Shown: one piece after another, positions 34,394-41,994 of the stretch
Layout: each line of letters opens with the position of its first letter
Numbering within the stretch: the stretch's first letter is position 1
Assembly: GCA_029785235.1 (NCBI GenBank)
Contig: JAFMAA010000003.1
Coordinates: 82,729-146,728 of the forward strand
Length of the DNA stretch: 64,000 nt
Direction of reading: 5' to 3'
DNA from: Nitrososphaerota archaeon
GTDB lineage: Archaea; Thermoproteota; Nitrososphaeria; Nitrososphaerales; UBA183
Position numbers and translations under genes: made by a program
Notes under the pieces: model-generated
Databases searched by the model: none
Seen by the model: only the letters and a program-made list of their open reading frames with translations
What the model was told of the DNA's origin: nothing

Positions 34394-34738
34394 TTGTCTG
34401 ACATGATTGGCCACGAAGAGATAGTGCGGAGGCTGATGATGCTCGAGAAGCGCATCAGTGACCTCGAAGTGTCTTTGAAGCTAGGCGCAGACACATTTTC
34501 AGGCTCACCAACGACCGGAGCACCTGATTACCGGTTCGACGACCTCCCCACATCGCTCGCCAGGACTTTACGAGCCATGCATGCCCTCGGGGAGGGAGAC
34601 GCCACTGCAATAAGCAAGAAGACAGAGAGGAGCAGGAGTGTTGAGGCAATCTATCTCAATCAGCTCGTGAGGCTAGGCGCCTTAACACGTGCCAGGACCG
34701 GGAAGAAAGTGCTGTTCATGATAGCCAGATTCTGTTAG
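34394..34738 (+). CDS. Small winged-helix protein
   Basis: This 114-residue protein starts with a coiled-coil-like helix (EIVRRLMMLEKRISDLEVSL). It then has a winged-helix domain in residues about 50-110: LARTLRAMHALGEGDATAIS, then SRSVEAIYLNQLVRLGALTR as the recognition part, and a wing (TGKKVLFMI). A TATA-like box 30-38 bases upstream supports TTG 34394, with ATG 34403 as alternative. It is probably a DNA-binding regulator. It is convergent with the broken KaiC-like gene. Confidence 0.75.
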   Translation: MSDMIGHEEIVRRLMMLEKRISDLEVSLKLGADTFSGSPTTGAPDYRFDDLPTSLARTLRAMHALGEGDATAISKKTERSRSVEAIYLNQLVRLGALTRARTGKKVLFMIARFC

Positions 34739-34903
34739 CCTCTTGCTCGGACGCCGATGCATATGACTCCCACCAGATTACCCATTCCATAGATTGTCTT
34801 TCCTACAATCTGCGGTCCCAGTGTTCCCCCTGCATTGACCCTGCGACTTGGCCTTCGTCAGCGTAGTTCAGCCAAGTAGCTCTGTGCTAACGTGCCCACC
34901 TCA

Positions 34904-35383
34904 TCAGATCGATTCATGGAGTCCTATCGATTCGACTATCAATAGACTGACATGTTTCTCGTGCGAGAGCCTCTGGACCAGCCTGAGCAGGCCCCAATTG
35001 GCCACGAATTCATCCAGCCGGATGGCTTCCTCGCGCAGGAAAACGGTTTAGCCGCTGGTGATCAGCTCTGATTATGTGCCTACAATCGGCTACGCATCGG
35101 TGACTCTCCGTTGGATGGAGCCATCAAAGCCCCATCAAGTCCCCTACAGTCGTTCTCGACTTTCCAGATTCGTGGTATACATGGCCCAAATCTTGCCCTC
35201 TCGGTGCTTTGTGTGACTGTAGAAGAGGAAACTACAAGCAGGGTGTGGATTTCCCGGCCCCCAGGGGATCCGAAATGACCGCACAATCACCAGGCATGAA
35301 TCCGCCTCCGAGAACTCGTCGAGCCATTCAGCGTCTGGTCTGACTCTCTCCTCGCTGCGCCTGCTGCCCTGACCGCTCATCAC
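34904..35383 (-). pseudogene. Broken KaiC/RecA-like ATPase gene
   Basis: Pieces of one ATPase are spread over several frames. At 35232-35312 the minus strand reads LGGGFMPGDCAVISDPLGAG followed by KST, a Walker A motif with the typical KaiC lead-in. Just upstream, in another frame, is AEWLDEF. Downstream, again in the first frame, is FLFYSHTKHREGKIWAMYTT. At 34904-35047 comes EEAIRLDEFVANWGLLRLVQ followed by a hydrophobic strand (VSLLIVESIG). At least two frameshifts and a missing middle show the gene is dead. The total is shorter than an intact KaiC-like protein. Confidence 0.6.
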
Positions 35384-35445
35384 CCTTGTGGACGTCGACC
35401 CATGCCTCTCTCAACATCTGTCTGGTACTCATCACTTCGCGGGCA

Positions 35446-35507
35446 CGCCGGAAAGCCGGCGACCGGAAGCGAGTGAAATGCCCCCGGCGGAGGTCTCCCC
35501 TCCGCCG
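35446..35507. terminator. Two strong hairpins after the RNase P RNA gene
   Basis: A six-pair stem CGCCGG/CCGGCG with a four-base loop spans 35446-35461. A nine-pair stem CGGCGGAGG/CCTCCGCCG spans 35485-35507. They lie just past the 3' end of the RNase P RNA on the minus strand. They may act as a terminator or as 3'-end protection; no U-tract is present. Confidence 0.35.
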
Positions 35508-35514
35508 AGGAATC

Positions 35515-35808
35515 GACTCGTGCCGGCCGTAGTCCTCCTTCTGTTCTAGACGGGATTCCGCTCAGCGGCCTACCCTGGCCTGTCGCAGGCACTTCATCGG
35601 CCACGTTTGGCCTTGCTCCGCACGGGTCAGCCGTTTCATCCCGCGTCCCACCGACCTCAAGGTCGCCCTATCACTGCTCGAGGTGGGGCGGGTCTCGTTT
35701 CTGTTCTGGAGCCGACCGTCTCCGATCGCGCCTCCTGGCGCCATGCGTCCTGCAGCGAGGGAGGAACTTCCCCAGGAGATCCCCGTGGCCCGTCCACCGG
35801 CTCGCGTC
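35515..35808 (-). ncRNA. rnpB: RNase P RNA (archaeal)
   Basis: This is the catalytic RNA that matures tRNA 5' ends. On the minus strand the conserved blocks appear in order: GGGGAAGTTCCTCCC (CR-I), AGGGTAGGCCGCTGAG (CR-IV), and CTAGAACAGAAGGAGG (CR-V). The last is the nearly invariant P4 partner. The ends GCCGG (near 35798) and CCGGC (near 35524) can form P1. Total length near 290 bases is normal for type A archaeal RNA. The exact ends are estimates. Confidence 0.88.
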
Positions 35809-35841
35809 GGTCATGCATTATGGACCACACCCAGTTAACCG

Positions 35842-36045
35842 TTACTGAAAGGCGAAATGTGGTTCAGCATGGGCAGCGGCCGCGCCGTATCGCTCAACCG
35901 GAAGGAGTCCGCCCATGAGGTCGCCCAATCCGGCGCCGAGCGCACCGCCGGGAATGGGATATATCTCGGCACGGTGAGAGAGGGCGTCAACCAGAATCCG
36001 CCCGTTCACGCCGTTCATTGCAGGAGGACGCCTATACAAGTTCAT
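35842..36045 (-). CDS. Possible small glycine-rich protein
   Basis: A frame of 67 codons upstream of the RNase P RNA gene reads, in part, MNGVNGRILVDALSHRAEIY and PIPGGALGAGLGDLMGGLLP. An ATG at 36018 is an alternative start. Composition is plausible for a small hydrophobic protein, but no family or promoter confirms it. It could also be chance in GC-rich DNA. Confidence 0.25.
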   Translation of the reverse strand: MNLYRRPPAMNGVNGRILVDALSHRAEIYPIPGGALGAGLGDLMGGLLPVERYGAAAAHAEPHFAFQ

Positions 36046-36280
36046 GGAACCAACCTCTCCCGGGGAGCACGAGCTTAGGAGGGGCGGCAGCTACCCAACC
36101 CGCTCTCTAGTGAATGACCATGACTACCCGGGGGCAGCTCTCCATGGCCGGAAAGACAAGGACCGTCCACCCTGAGACGCGGGGAGTTGATTGAAGGGCG
36201 TCCCTACGGCCCTGAAGACCACGCGCTCTTGGGCTCCTGGTGGAAGGTGCTCACATGAACCACTATCATGGTGGCGTGCG

Positions 36281-36814
36281 TCACTGCTCGTGCTGGAGCG
36301 AGTCGGGGGCGAACAGGTGAGGAAAATATTCTCTCTCAGCCTGCCGCACTTTCCCTTCCGTTCTCGCCCGGCGATAGGCTTCTAGAGGTTCATGGTTGAG
36401 AGTGAGGAAGGTCGGACCCCACTTGTATAAGCTGAGGTATCTCTCTGCCTCTTCGACTTCACCGAGTATGTACATCGTAGCCGAGACTGCCTCCAAAGAG
36501 CTGAGTACCCCTGCTCTGGAGTAGTTGGTGGGGTTAGCCGCCAATAAGACAGGGAGCCTCCTATGCTTCCCCCCCAGCTTCCTGAAGAACACTTCTTGCG
36601 CCTGGTTCCACGAAGCGTCGACGACAAGGACTGCCTTCGCCCCCTTGTCTGGCGGGGAGAGGATTCTGTGCGCCCATGGATTCAGGACTACCACCTTGTC
36701 AGAGGCATGGAACTTCCTGCTCACTCCCTTTGCCAGGTCCATGTTGACCATCTTCCTGGCGGTGCACTTGGTTGGGTCATCCTGTCCCATCTCGAGGGCG
36801 AACACTCCTAGCAT
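36281..36814 (-). CDS. tsr3: rRNA aminocarboxypropyltransferase
   Basis: Tsr3 transfers the aminocarboxypropyl group from SAM to a hypermodified uridine in the small-subunit rRNA during ribosome maturation. The 177-residue protein has the family motifs QDDPTKCTARKM near residue 10, LNPWAHRILSPPDKG near 44, VVDASWNQAQEVFF near 64, and LLAANPTNYSRAGVLSSLEA near 89. The C-terminal LNHEPLEAYRRA is also conserved. The first residues before QDDP look short; a start further upstream is possible but no start codon is clearly better. Confidence 0.93.
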   Translation of the reverse strand: MLGVFALEMGQDDPTKCTARKMVNMDLAKGVSRKFHASDKVVVLNPWAHRILSPPDKGAKAVLVVDASWNQAQEVFFRKLGGKHRRLPVLLAANPTNYSRAGVLSSLEAVSATMYILGEVEEAERYLSLYKWGPTFLTLNHEPLEAYRRARTEGKVRQAEREYFPHLFAPDSLQHEQ

Positions 36815-37098
36815 GCGAACTCAATTCGTGGCTTGCTCGGGGTCACTTAAGGTGGTGTCGGTGCTGCCGATGAGGCTGGCCCCGATGACACACACGGTCC
36901 TGGCCGCCTAGTCTGAGCGACCACAAGACGCGACGGGCTCGGTCCGAAAGGAGGGTTAAACTGTCAGAAGACCTCCTGCGCGCCACAGCCTCGGTCATGC
37001 AACCCTTCGCGGCTTGGTCGCTGCGCTAGAACTCGGCGAAGCTGGCGCAAGGATTAATACTCGTCATAAACATGGTATTGGTGACAGGGGGCTATTAG

Positions 37099-37338
37099 GT
37101 GGCAATGCCACAGGCGTTCGTACTCGTCAATGCTGACCTCGGCGCTGAAGAGGATCTTCTGAAGAAGCTGAGAGAGATTCCCAACGTCAAGGAGGTCTAT
37201 GTAGTCTATGGCGTCTATGATATCGTGGCAAGGGTGGAAGCCGACACCATGGAGAAGGTCAAGGAGACTATCACTTGGAACATCAGGCGCCTCGACAAGG
37301 TGAGGAGCACCCTCACCATGATTGTGGTCGACGCGTAG
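37099..37338 (+). CDS. Lrp/AsnC ligand-binding (RAM) domain protein
   Basis: This 79-residue protein is a stand-alone RAM domain without a helix-turn-helix: AFVLVNADLGAEEDLLKKLR, then VKEVYVVYGVYDIVARVEAD, then TLTMIVVDA. RAM domains form dimers and larger rings and bind amino acids. Alone, it may modulate full-length Lrp regulators or be a sensor. The GTG start is preceded by GGGGG; an ATG two codons later is possible. It lies 42 bases upstream of tiaS on the same strand. Confidence 0.9.
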   Translation: MAMPQAFVLVNADLGAEEDLLKKLREIPNVKEVYVVYGVYDIVARVEADTMEKVKETITWNIRRLDKVRSTLTMIVVDA

Positions 37339-37380
37339 GCCATCCCATTCTTAAAACGACCCGCTGCAGCATCTCTTCCC

Positions 37381-38568
37381 ATGCGCTTCCTCGTAGGGAT
37401 TGACGATACAGATTCTTCACTGGGCTACTGCACAACCTACCTCGCCTACCGCATCGCCTCTGACCTCGCCCCGGAAATCAGGGTTTGCGCCTACCCTCGC
37501 CTAGTCCGGCTCAACCCAAACATCCCGTTCAAGACGCGAGGGAACGCAGCCGTGTGCTTGATGCTTGATGGAGACAGCGTGGACACGGTCTTCCGGTCCG
37601 TCTCGGAGAAGGTCAAGGAACTGTCAGACGTCAGTGGTGGAGCGAACTCAGGGGTGGTCTTCCTTGAAGACCCTACCAGAGCAGAAGGTTTCAAAGGCCT
37701 ATATCAAGACGCGCTTGCCGCCGTGGTCAGTCCTCACAGGGTCCGAAAGCTCATCAAGGCACTCGGGGGGAGGACAATCGAGCTCGGGAACGGTATGGGC
37801 GTCGTCGGCGCGGCCGCGTCCCTGGGCTTTGACTGCCGCTCAGATCACACCTACGAGCTGATAGGCTACAGGAGGAGGGAGTATTGGGGGAACAGGCGTT
37901 TCGTAGACAGTACTTCGGTCAAGGAGATGGACGCGAGGCTGTTCCCTCACACCTTCAACAGCTACGACTATCAGAAGAGGAAGGTCTTGGTCGCCCCCCA
38001 TGGGCCTGACCCGGTATTCGTCGGAATCAGGGGAGATTCTCCGTCGAGCGTAATCAAGGGCTTTGGCATGCTGAGATATGGCGAACCGCTGGAGGGGTAC
38101 ATGGTGTACCTGTCCAACCAGTACACCGATGCCCACGTCCAGAGGAAGCTGGATTGGAAAGTCTACTCGTCGGGCTGGGTCGACGGGACCATAGACCAGG
38201 TGAGGGTGGGAGAAGGCGGACACGTCTATATCACAATCATCGCCGGGGGACGAAAGCGGGCGGTAGCTGCCTACGAACCCACAGGAGACCTCAGACGTTC
38301 GGCCAAGCTGCTGACCAAGGGCGACACTGTTCGCGCATTCGGAGGAGTTAGGAGGGCCACGGTTCGCCACTCGAAAATCCTCAACCTAGAGAAACTGGAG
38401 GTGAAACACGCCCAGCGCGGGCTGGAATCAGGGACATACGCACCGTCCCCGCGGGCCAACCGGCACCTGGCCAAGCCTCTTATCAGGTATGGCCGCGAGG
38501 TCTATGAAGAAGCGAAGCCGGTCGACGGTTGGCTCGAACCTGCTATGCAGCAGAGAGTCCGCGCCTGA
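37381..38568 (+). CDS. tiaS: tRNA(Ile2) agmatinylcytidine synthetase
   Basis: TiaS modifies C34 of tRNA-Ile(CAU) with agmatine, so that AUA is read as Ile. The 395-residue protein begins with FLVGIDDTDSSLGYCTTYLA and carries NPNIPFKTRGNAAVCLM and SSVIKGFGMLRYGEPLEGYM, followed by an OB-like domain (VYSSGWVDGTIDQV). The zinc ribbon usually found near the C-terminus is missing: between LEKLEVKHAQRGLE and PSPRANRHLAKPL there are no cysteines at all. The 3' end overlaps the convergent PLP enzyme gene by 26 bases. Confidence 0.93.
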   Translation: MRFLVGIDDTDSSLGYCTTYLAYRIASDLAPEIRVCAYPRLVRLNPNIPFKTRGNAAVCLMLDGDSVDTVFRSVSEKVKELSDVSGGANSGVVFLEDPTRAEGFKGLYQDALAAVVSPHRVRKLIKALGGRTIELGNGMGVVGAAASLGFDCRSDHTYELIGYRRREYWGNRRFVDSTSVKEMDARLFPHTFNSYDYQKRKVLVAPHGPDPVFVGIRGDSPSSVIKGFGMLRYGEPLEGYMVYLSNQYTDAHVQRKLDWKVYSSGWVDGTIDQVRVGEGGHVYITIIAGGRKRAVAAYEPTGDLRRSAKLLTKGDTVRAFGGVRRATVRHSKILNLEKLEVKHAQRGLESGTYAPSPRANRHLAKPLIRYGREVYEEAKPVDGWLEPAMQQRVRA

Positions 38569-39727
38569 AGTCTTCTATGAGGTCATCCACATCCTCTATC
38601 CCTACTGAGACCCTCACAAGCGTATCAGGGATACCTGCCTTCTCCCTATCTTCCGCCGACATCTGAGTGTGGGTCATGTTGTAGGGTTGTGACACCAGCG
38701 TCTCTACCCCACCTAAGCTCGCGGCCAGCGTCGCGACCTTCACATTCTCGGTGAATCTCATGGCGTTCCTCGCGGTCCCCTTGATCTCGAAGCTGAGCAT
38801 CCCTCCGAACCCCCGCATCTGCTTCCTTGCGAGCTCATGCTGGGGATGAGTCTTGAGGCCAGGGTAGTGGACCGCTGTCACCTTCTTATGCGAAGACAGA
38901 AATTCAGCCAGGGCCATGGCGTTGGCATTCTGCTGTCTCACCCTGATCGCCATTGTCTTCATCCCGCGTAAGACGAGCCAGGCAGGAAGGGGGTCGAGGG
39001 TCCCGCCCAACTGCCTCCTCATCATCTTAATCTTCCGTATCCTCTCCTCGCTGGCCATCGCCGCCCCCGCTATCAGGTCAGCGTGTCCGTTGAGGTACTT
39101 GGTCGCGCTGTGCAGGACGACATCGGCCCCGAGGTCCAGGGGGTTCTGGTTGACAGGCGACGCGAAAGTGTTGTCCACCATGAGCAGCGTTCCGTTGGCG
39201 TGGGCGAGCTTGGCCACCTTCCCTATGTCGACCAACTTCAGGGTCGGGTTAGTTGGGCTCTCGATGTAGATTATGTGTGTGTTCTGTCGCAATCCGCTCT
39301 CCAAGGCAGCAGCGTCGCCAGTGTCTACGAAGTCCGTACCGAATCCGAGCCCCGGGAGCATGTCATGGAGCAAGCCGAAAGTTCCTCCATAGAGGTCTCG
39401 TATAGCCAGGACGTGCGACCCTCTTTTCAGGAAAGCGAAGACTGCGGTGGATATCGCTGCCATGCCGGACGAGAACGCGGCCCCTGCTCCTGCATGCTCG
39501 AAGGCCCCAAGCTTCTTTTCGAGCCTGACAACCGTAGGGTTGTCCCATCTGGAGTAGGTGTAGCCCTTCTCGCCGGATCCTGCCACTGCAAACGGGACGT
39601 CTGCAGCCCTGGTGAACCCGAAGGTCGAGGTCTCATATATGGGAGCGATCAGCGAGCCGGTCTCCTCGTCGAAGGGCTCTGCCTCATGGACGGACCTCGT
39701 CGAGTCACCGGGCAAGTAAGTGTCCAA
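38543..39727 (-). CDS. Trans-sulfuration PLP enzyme (cystathionine gamma-synthase/lyase type)
   Basis: This 394-residue Cys/Met-metabolism enzyme binds PLP through the lysine in SATKYLNGHADLIAGAAM near residue 210. Other family segments are PIYETSTFGFT, GYTYSRWDNPTVVRLEKKL, and YIESPTNPTLKLVDI. The sequence does not separate cystathionine gamma-synthase, gamma-lyase and related methionine gamma-lyase or O-acetylhomoserine enzymes. It is monocistronic and convergent with tiaS. Confidence 0.93.
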   Translation of the reverse strand: MDTYLPGDSTRSVHEAEPFDEETGSLIAPIYETSTFGFTRAADVPFAVAGSGEKGYTYSRWDNPTVVRLEKKLGAFEHAGAGAAFSSGMAAISTAVFAFLKRGSHVLAIRDLYGGTFGLLHDMLPGLGFGTDFVDTGDAAALESGLRQNTHIIYIESPTNPTLKLVDIGKVAKLAHANGTLLMVDNTFASPVNQNPLDLGADVVLHSATKYLNGHADLIAGAAMASEERIRKIKMMRRQLGGTLDPLPAWLVLRGMKTMAIRVRQQNANAMALAEFLSSHKKVTAVHYPGLKTHPQHELARKQMRGFGGMLSFEIKGTARNAMRFTENVKVATLAASLGGVETLVSQPYNMTHTQMSAEDREKAGIPDTLVRVSVGIEDVDDLIEDFRRGLSAA

Positions 39728-39786
39728 AAGGCTCTCTAATGGCGCCTAAATACATGGCGGGCGCCGCACCCACTGACTCGGGCAGG

Positions 39787-40272
39787 CTAACGGTTGTAGA
39801 AGTATTGCATCTTGGGCGGCTCTATGTCTTCCTGCCAGAGCAGGGCGATGAGCTCTCCCATATGGTAAAGCTGCTCGGTGAATGACTGGAACAGGGCCTC
39901 CTCGACCGAAAGGTCGAAAGAAGCGCCCGACGAGAGTAGGACCAAGTCCACGCGCCTCCGTAACTCGTCCTCGCCTGCGCCGGCCAAGTACGCTTTTGTC
40001 CTCCCTTCCACGTCTTCGAGATGATTCTTGATCATCTGGATGCTGGTGTACTCCTCAGCCTTCTTTCTCTTGTACTCTCTTGACTTCCCATGGATGACCC
40101 AGTTCACAATCCAGTCCTCGTTGTCTATCATGTGGATCAGTATGTTCCTCATGCTATAGAAGCTGGCCTCGCGGTTCTTGGTCACTTCATCCCACGACAG
40201 CGATTCGAGTTTCTCCAGGAACCGTCTCCTTACCGAGGACGAGTAGCGGCATAGCTCGCTTATGTCGAACAT
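39787..40272 (-). CDS. DinB-like four-helix protein
   Basis: This 161-residue helical protein shows the DinB/DUF664 pattern: the histidine in SMRNILIHMIDNEDWIVNWV near residue 49 and a second one in QSFTEQLYHMGELIALLWQE near residue 135, where the family binds a metal. Some members are thiol transferases; the substrate here is unknown. Its ATG at 40272 is followed directly by FDISELCRYSSS. The gene upstream on the same strand ends 37 bases away. Confidence 0.82.
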   Translation of the reverse strand: MFDISELCRYSSSVRRRFLEKLESLSWDEVTKNREASFYSMRNILIHMIDNEDWIVNWVIHGKSREYKRKKAEEYTSIQMIKNHLEDVEGRTKAYLAGAGEDELRRRVDLVLLSSGASFDLSVEEALFQSFTEQLYHMGELIALLWQEDIEPPKMQYFYNR

Positions 40273-40309
40273 GGCGCAATCAAGCGATTGATGCTATGCG
40301 ATATATTCC

Positions 40310-40777
40310 CTAAGACGTCCTGCATTTGTCGCAGAGTCTTTCGCCGTTCTTTAGCGGCTGAACGAAGAATGAGTCTCCGTTGGCGCAGAAGAAGAGAGCC
40401 ATCCTGTCAGGGTCTTCGCTCTTTGTCCTGCGATAGTTCTGCGTCCAGTACATCTCTTTTAGAACAATGTCGTTGCTCTTTCTGGCTAGCCCTAGGTCCC
40501 AGGCATAGCGGCTCGCTACCCTGACATCCCCCGCCTCGACTCCCTGCGTCCCTCGGGCGGCCCCGCGCACGTACCCCAAGAAGCGGTCTGTGTCGAGTTC
40601 GTTTCCGTACATGATTATCCTCGAGACATACCTCCCTGGGCAGACGTGCAGACCGACCGAGCCACCCTCTGCGTATTCGATCGCCGCCTGGCCGCCACAG
40701 TGCTGGCACTTCGCCGTGGTCGCCAGGAGCGAGCGCGCTATCTCAGTCACGTTATCTTGCAGGCGCATCACCGTCAA
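40310..40777 (-). CDS. Cysteine-containing protein, function unknown
   Basis: This 155-residue protein has cysteine pairs at both ends: CQHCGGQAAIEYAEG near residue 24 and CDKC three residues from the C-terminus. The middle has a WTQNYRRTKSEDPDRMALFF segment. The two pairs may form one zinc site that brings the ends together. It overlaps the thioredoxin-like gene upstream by 26 bases on the same strand, so translation is coupled. An ATG three codons in (MRLQDNV) may be the start. Confidence 0.65.
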   Translation of the reverse strand: MTVMRLQDNVTEIARSLLATTAKCQHCGGQAAIEYAEGGSVGLHVCPGRYVSRIIMYGNELDTDRFLGYVRGAARGTQGVEAGDVRVASRYAWDLGLARKSNDIVLKEMYWTQNYRRTKSEDPDRMALFFCANGDSFFVQPLKNGERLCDKCRTS

Positions 40778-41093
40778 AGTAGGGGCTCTTCAGCAGGTTC
40801 TCGACCCCACGTTTGGTAAGTTCCACTCCTTCGGAATAGCCACTCAGGACGTGGCGTAACGTCCCGTCTTCCATCTCCAGGAACACCTGGGGTATCAGAT
40901 AGTCTTCGGCCCAGTCACCGTAGCCCCTCACAAGTTCATCCGCTTTCTCCACTTGCTCAGGATTGTCAATGTCGTAGTCGTAGAAGCCAACCCCAAGCTC
41001 GGTGGCCTTCGCTTTCATCGGCTCTACCGTGGTCGGGTGGCAATGCGGGCACCACGCCGCATGCACCACATGAATTGCCTTTATCCCCTTCAA
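40752..41093 (-). CDS. Thioredoxin/glutaredoxin-like protein
   Basis: This 113-residue protein has a thioredoxin-like fold with the active site WCPHCH near residue 14, after the first strand (AIHVVHAAWC). It has the cis-Pro segment YLIPQVFLEM near residue 66. CPHC is typical of disulfide oxidoreductases. It is upstream of, and overlapping, a cysteine-pair protein that may be its client or partner. There is no signal peptide, so it acts in the cytosol. Confidence 0.85.
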   Translation of the reverse strand: MKGIKAIHVVHAAWCPHCHPTTVEPMKAKATELGVGFYDYDIDNPEQVEKADELVRGYGDWAEDYLIPQVFLEMEDGTLRHVLSGYSEGVELTKRGVENLLKSPYFDGDAPAR

Positions 41094-41994
41094 AACGTGT
41101 CCCTCCCGTTCGTCTTGAAGTCAGGGCCAGTTATAAAACTCGCCCCGTCAGCTGGCACCACCAGTCGAAGCACGAATCACCTCATAGGTGATGCTCCGGG
41201 GGTGTGACTCACGCCAGCCTCCGCCCGGAGTCGTGCATCCCAGAGCGGTAGCGAAGGGGCCATCTATCCGTTCAAATCTCCACACAGACAATCTCGCAGG
41301 TTTGCCTTTCCTCTTCTATCCGAGCCGTGAACTCAGCTTCTTCAACACGCTCGTGGTATACCTGATTGGTCCGCGGAGTCAGTTGCCAATGAGTGCGTCT
41401 CCCCGCATCCAGCATGAGGGCTTCCCGCCCATCAAAGTCCTCGAGCACGGCTACGAACACACGCTTCTTTCAACTGATCGGCCGGGAGGATCGACCTACC
41501 ATCCTGAAGTGTGGTTGACGCCACATTCATGGGCCTCTTGTTCGTCCTCTACTCGCACTGACTTGGATTTAGGCCAATCCATGGAAGTTCTCCCCCGCCA
41601 TTGAGAAGGCCTTGCGGCTATCTATTCTGTTTGCGTCAAATAGCCAGATGCACCAGTAGTCGTCAAAGAGACCCGCTCAACGTCACAGCTACCAGATCGA
41701 GTTCATCAGACGGAAAGCGACGGCTTCTGCAATCTGCCTCTGAATGCACGTCTCCGAAGGCGTACCTGTGGTGGACATGAGAATGGGGATTGCGATTCAA
41801 CCTCCAACTCTTAGCGCTAGTGCCCAAACCTCTCTGTAATCTTGATTCGACTTTGCGTGCGATTCTGACCTCCAGTATCTTCGTGGCAGGATCTGGTTTC
41901 TATAGTATCTATGTGCTCTATCAGAGCATATGTATTCTATTTGCGAGTGATATTTGTAGCTCTCCGTGGCAGCGTGGTATCAAGGAAAAGTGCA
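41094..41994. other. Gene-poor interval before the MFS transporter gene
   Basis: Apart from one possible small minus-strand gene (41272-41460), nothing is supported here. The region is slightly less GC-rich than its surroundings toward 41800-41990. Open frames running into the transporter from upstream do not look like protein. Confidence 0.4.
41272..41460 (-). CDS. Possible small acidic protein
   Basis: From GTG 41460 this encodes 62 residues: FVAVLEDFDGREALMLDAGR, a basic/polar middle, and an acidic end (VEEAEFTARIEEERQTCEIV). Composition resembles a compact beta-rich protein. No family or promoter is recognised. Moderate chance of being real. Confidence 0.4.
   Translation of the reverse strand: MFVAVLEDFDGREALMLDAGRRTHWQLTPRTNQVYHERVEEAEFTARIEEERQTCEIVCVEI

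Noticed and set aside
35857..36078. Plus-strand 73-codon frame near the RNase P RNA gene
   Set aside because: Composition is less protein-like than the opposite strand, and neither is convincing.
39083..39739. Plus-strand open frame opposite the PLP enzyme gene
   Set aside because: The minus-strand gene has all family motifs; the plus frame has none.
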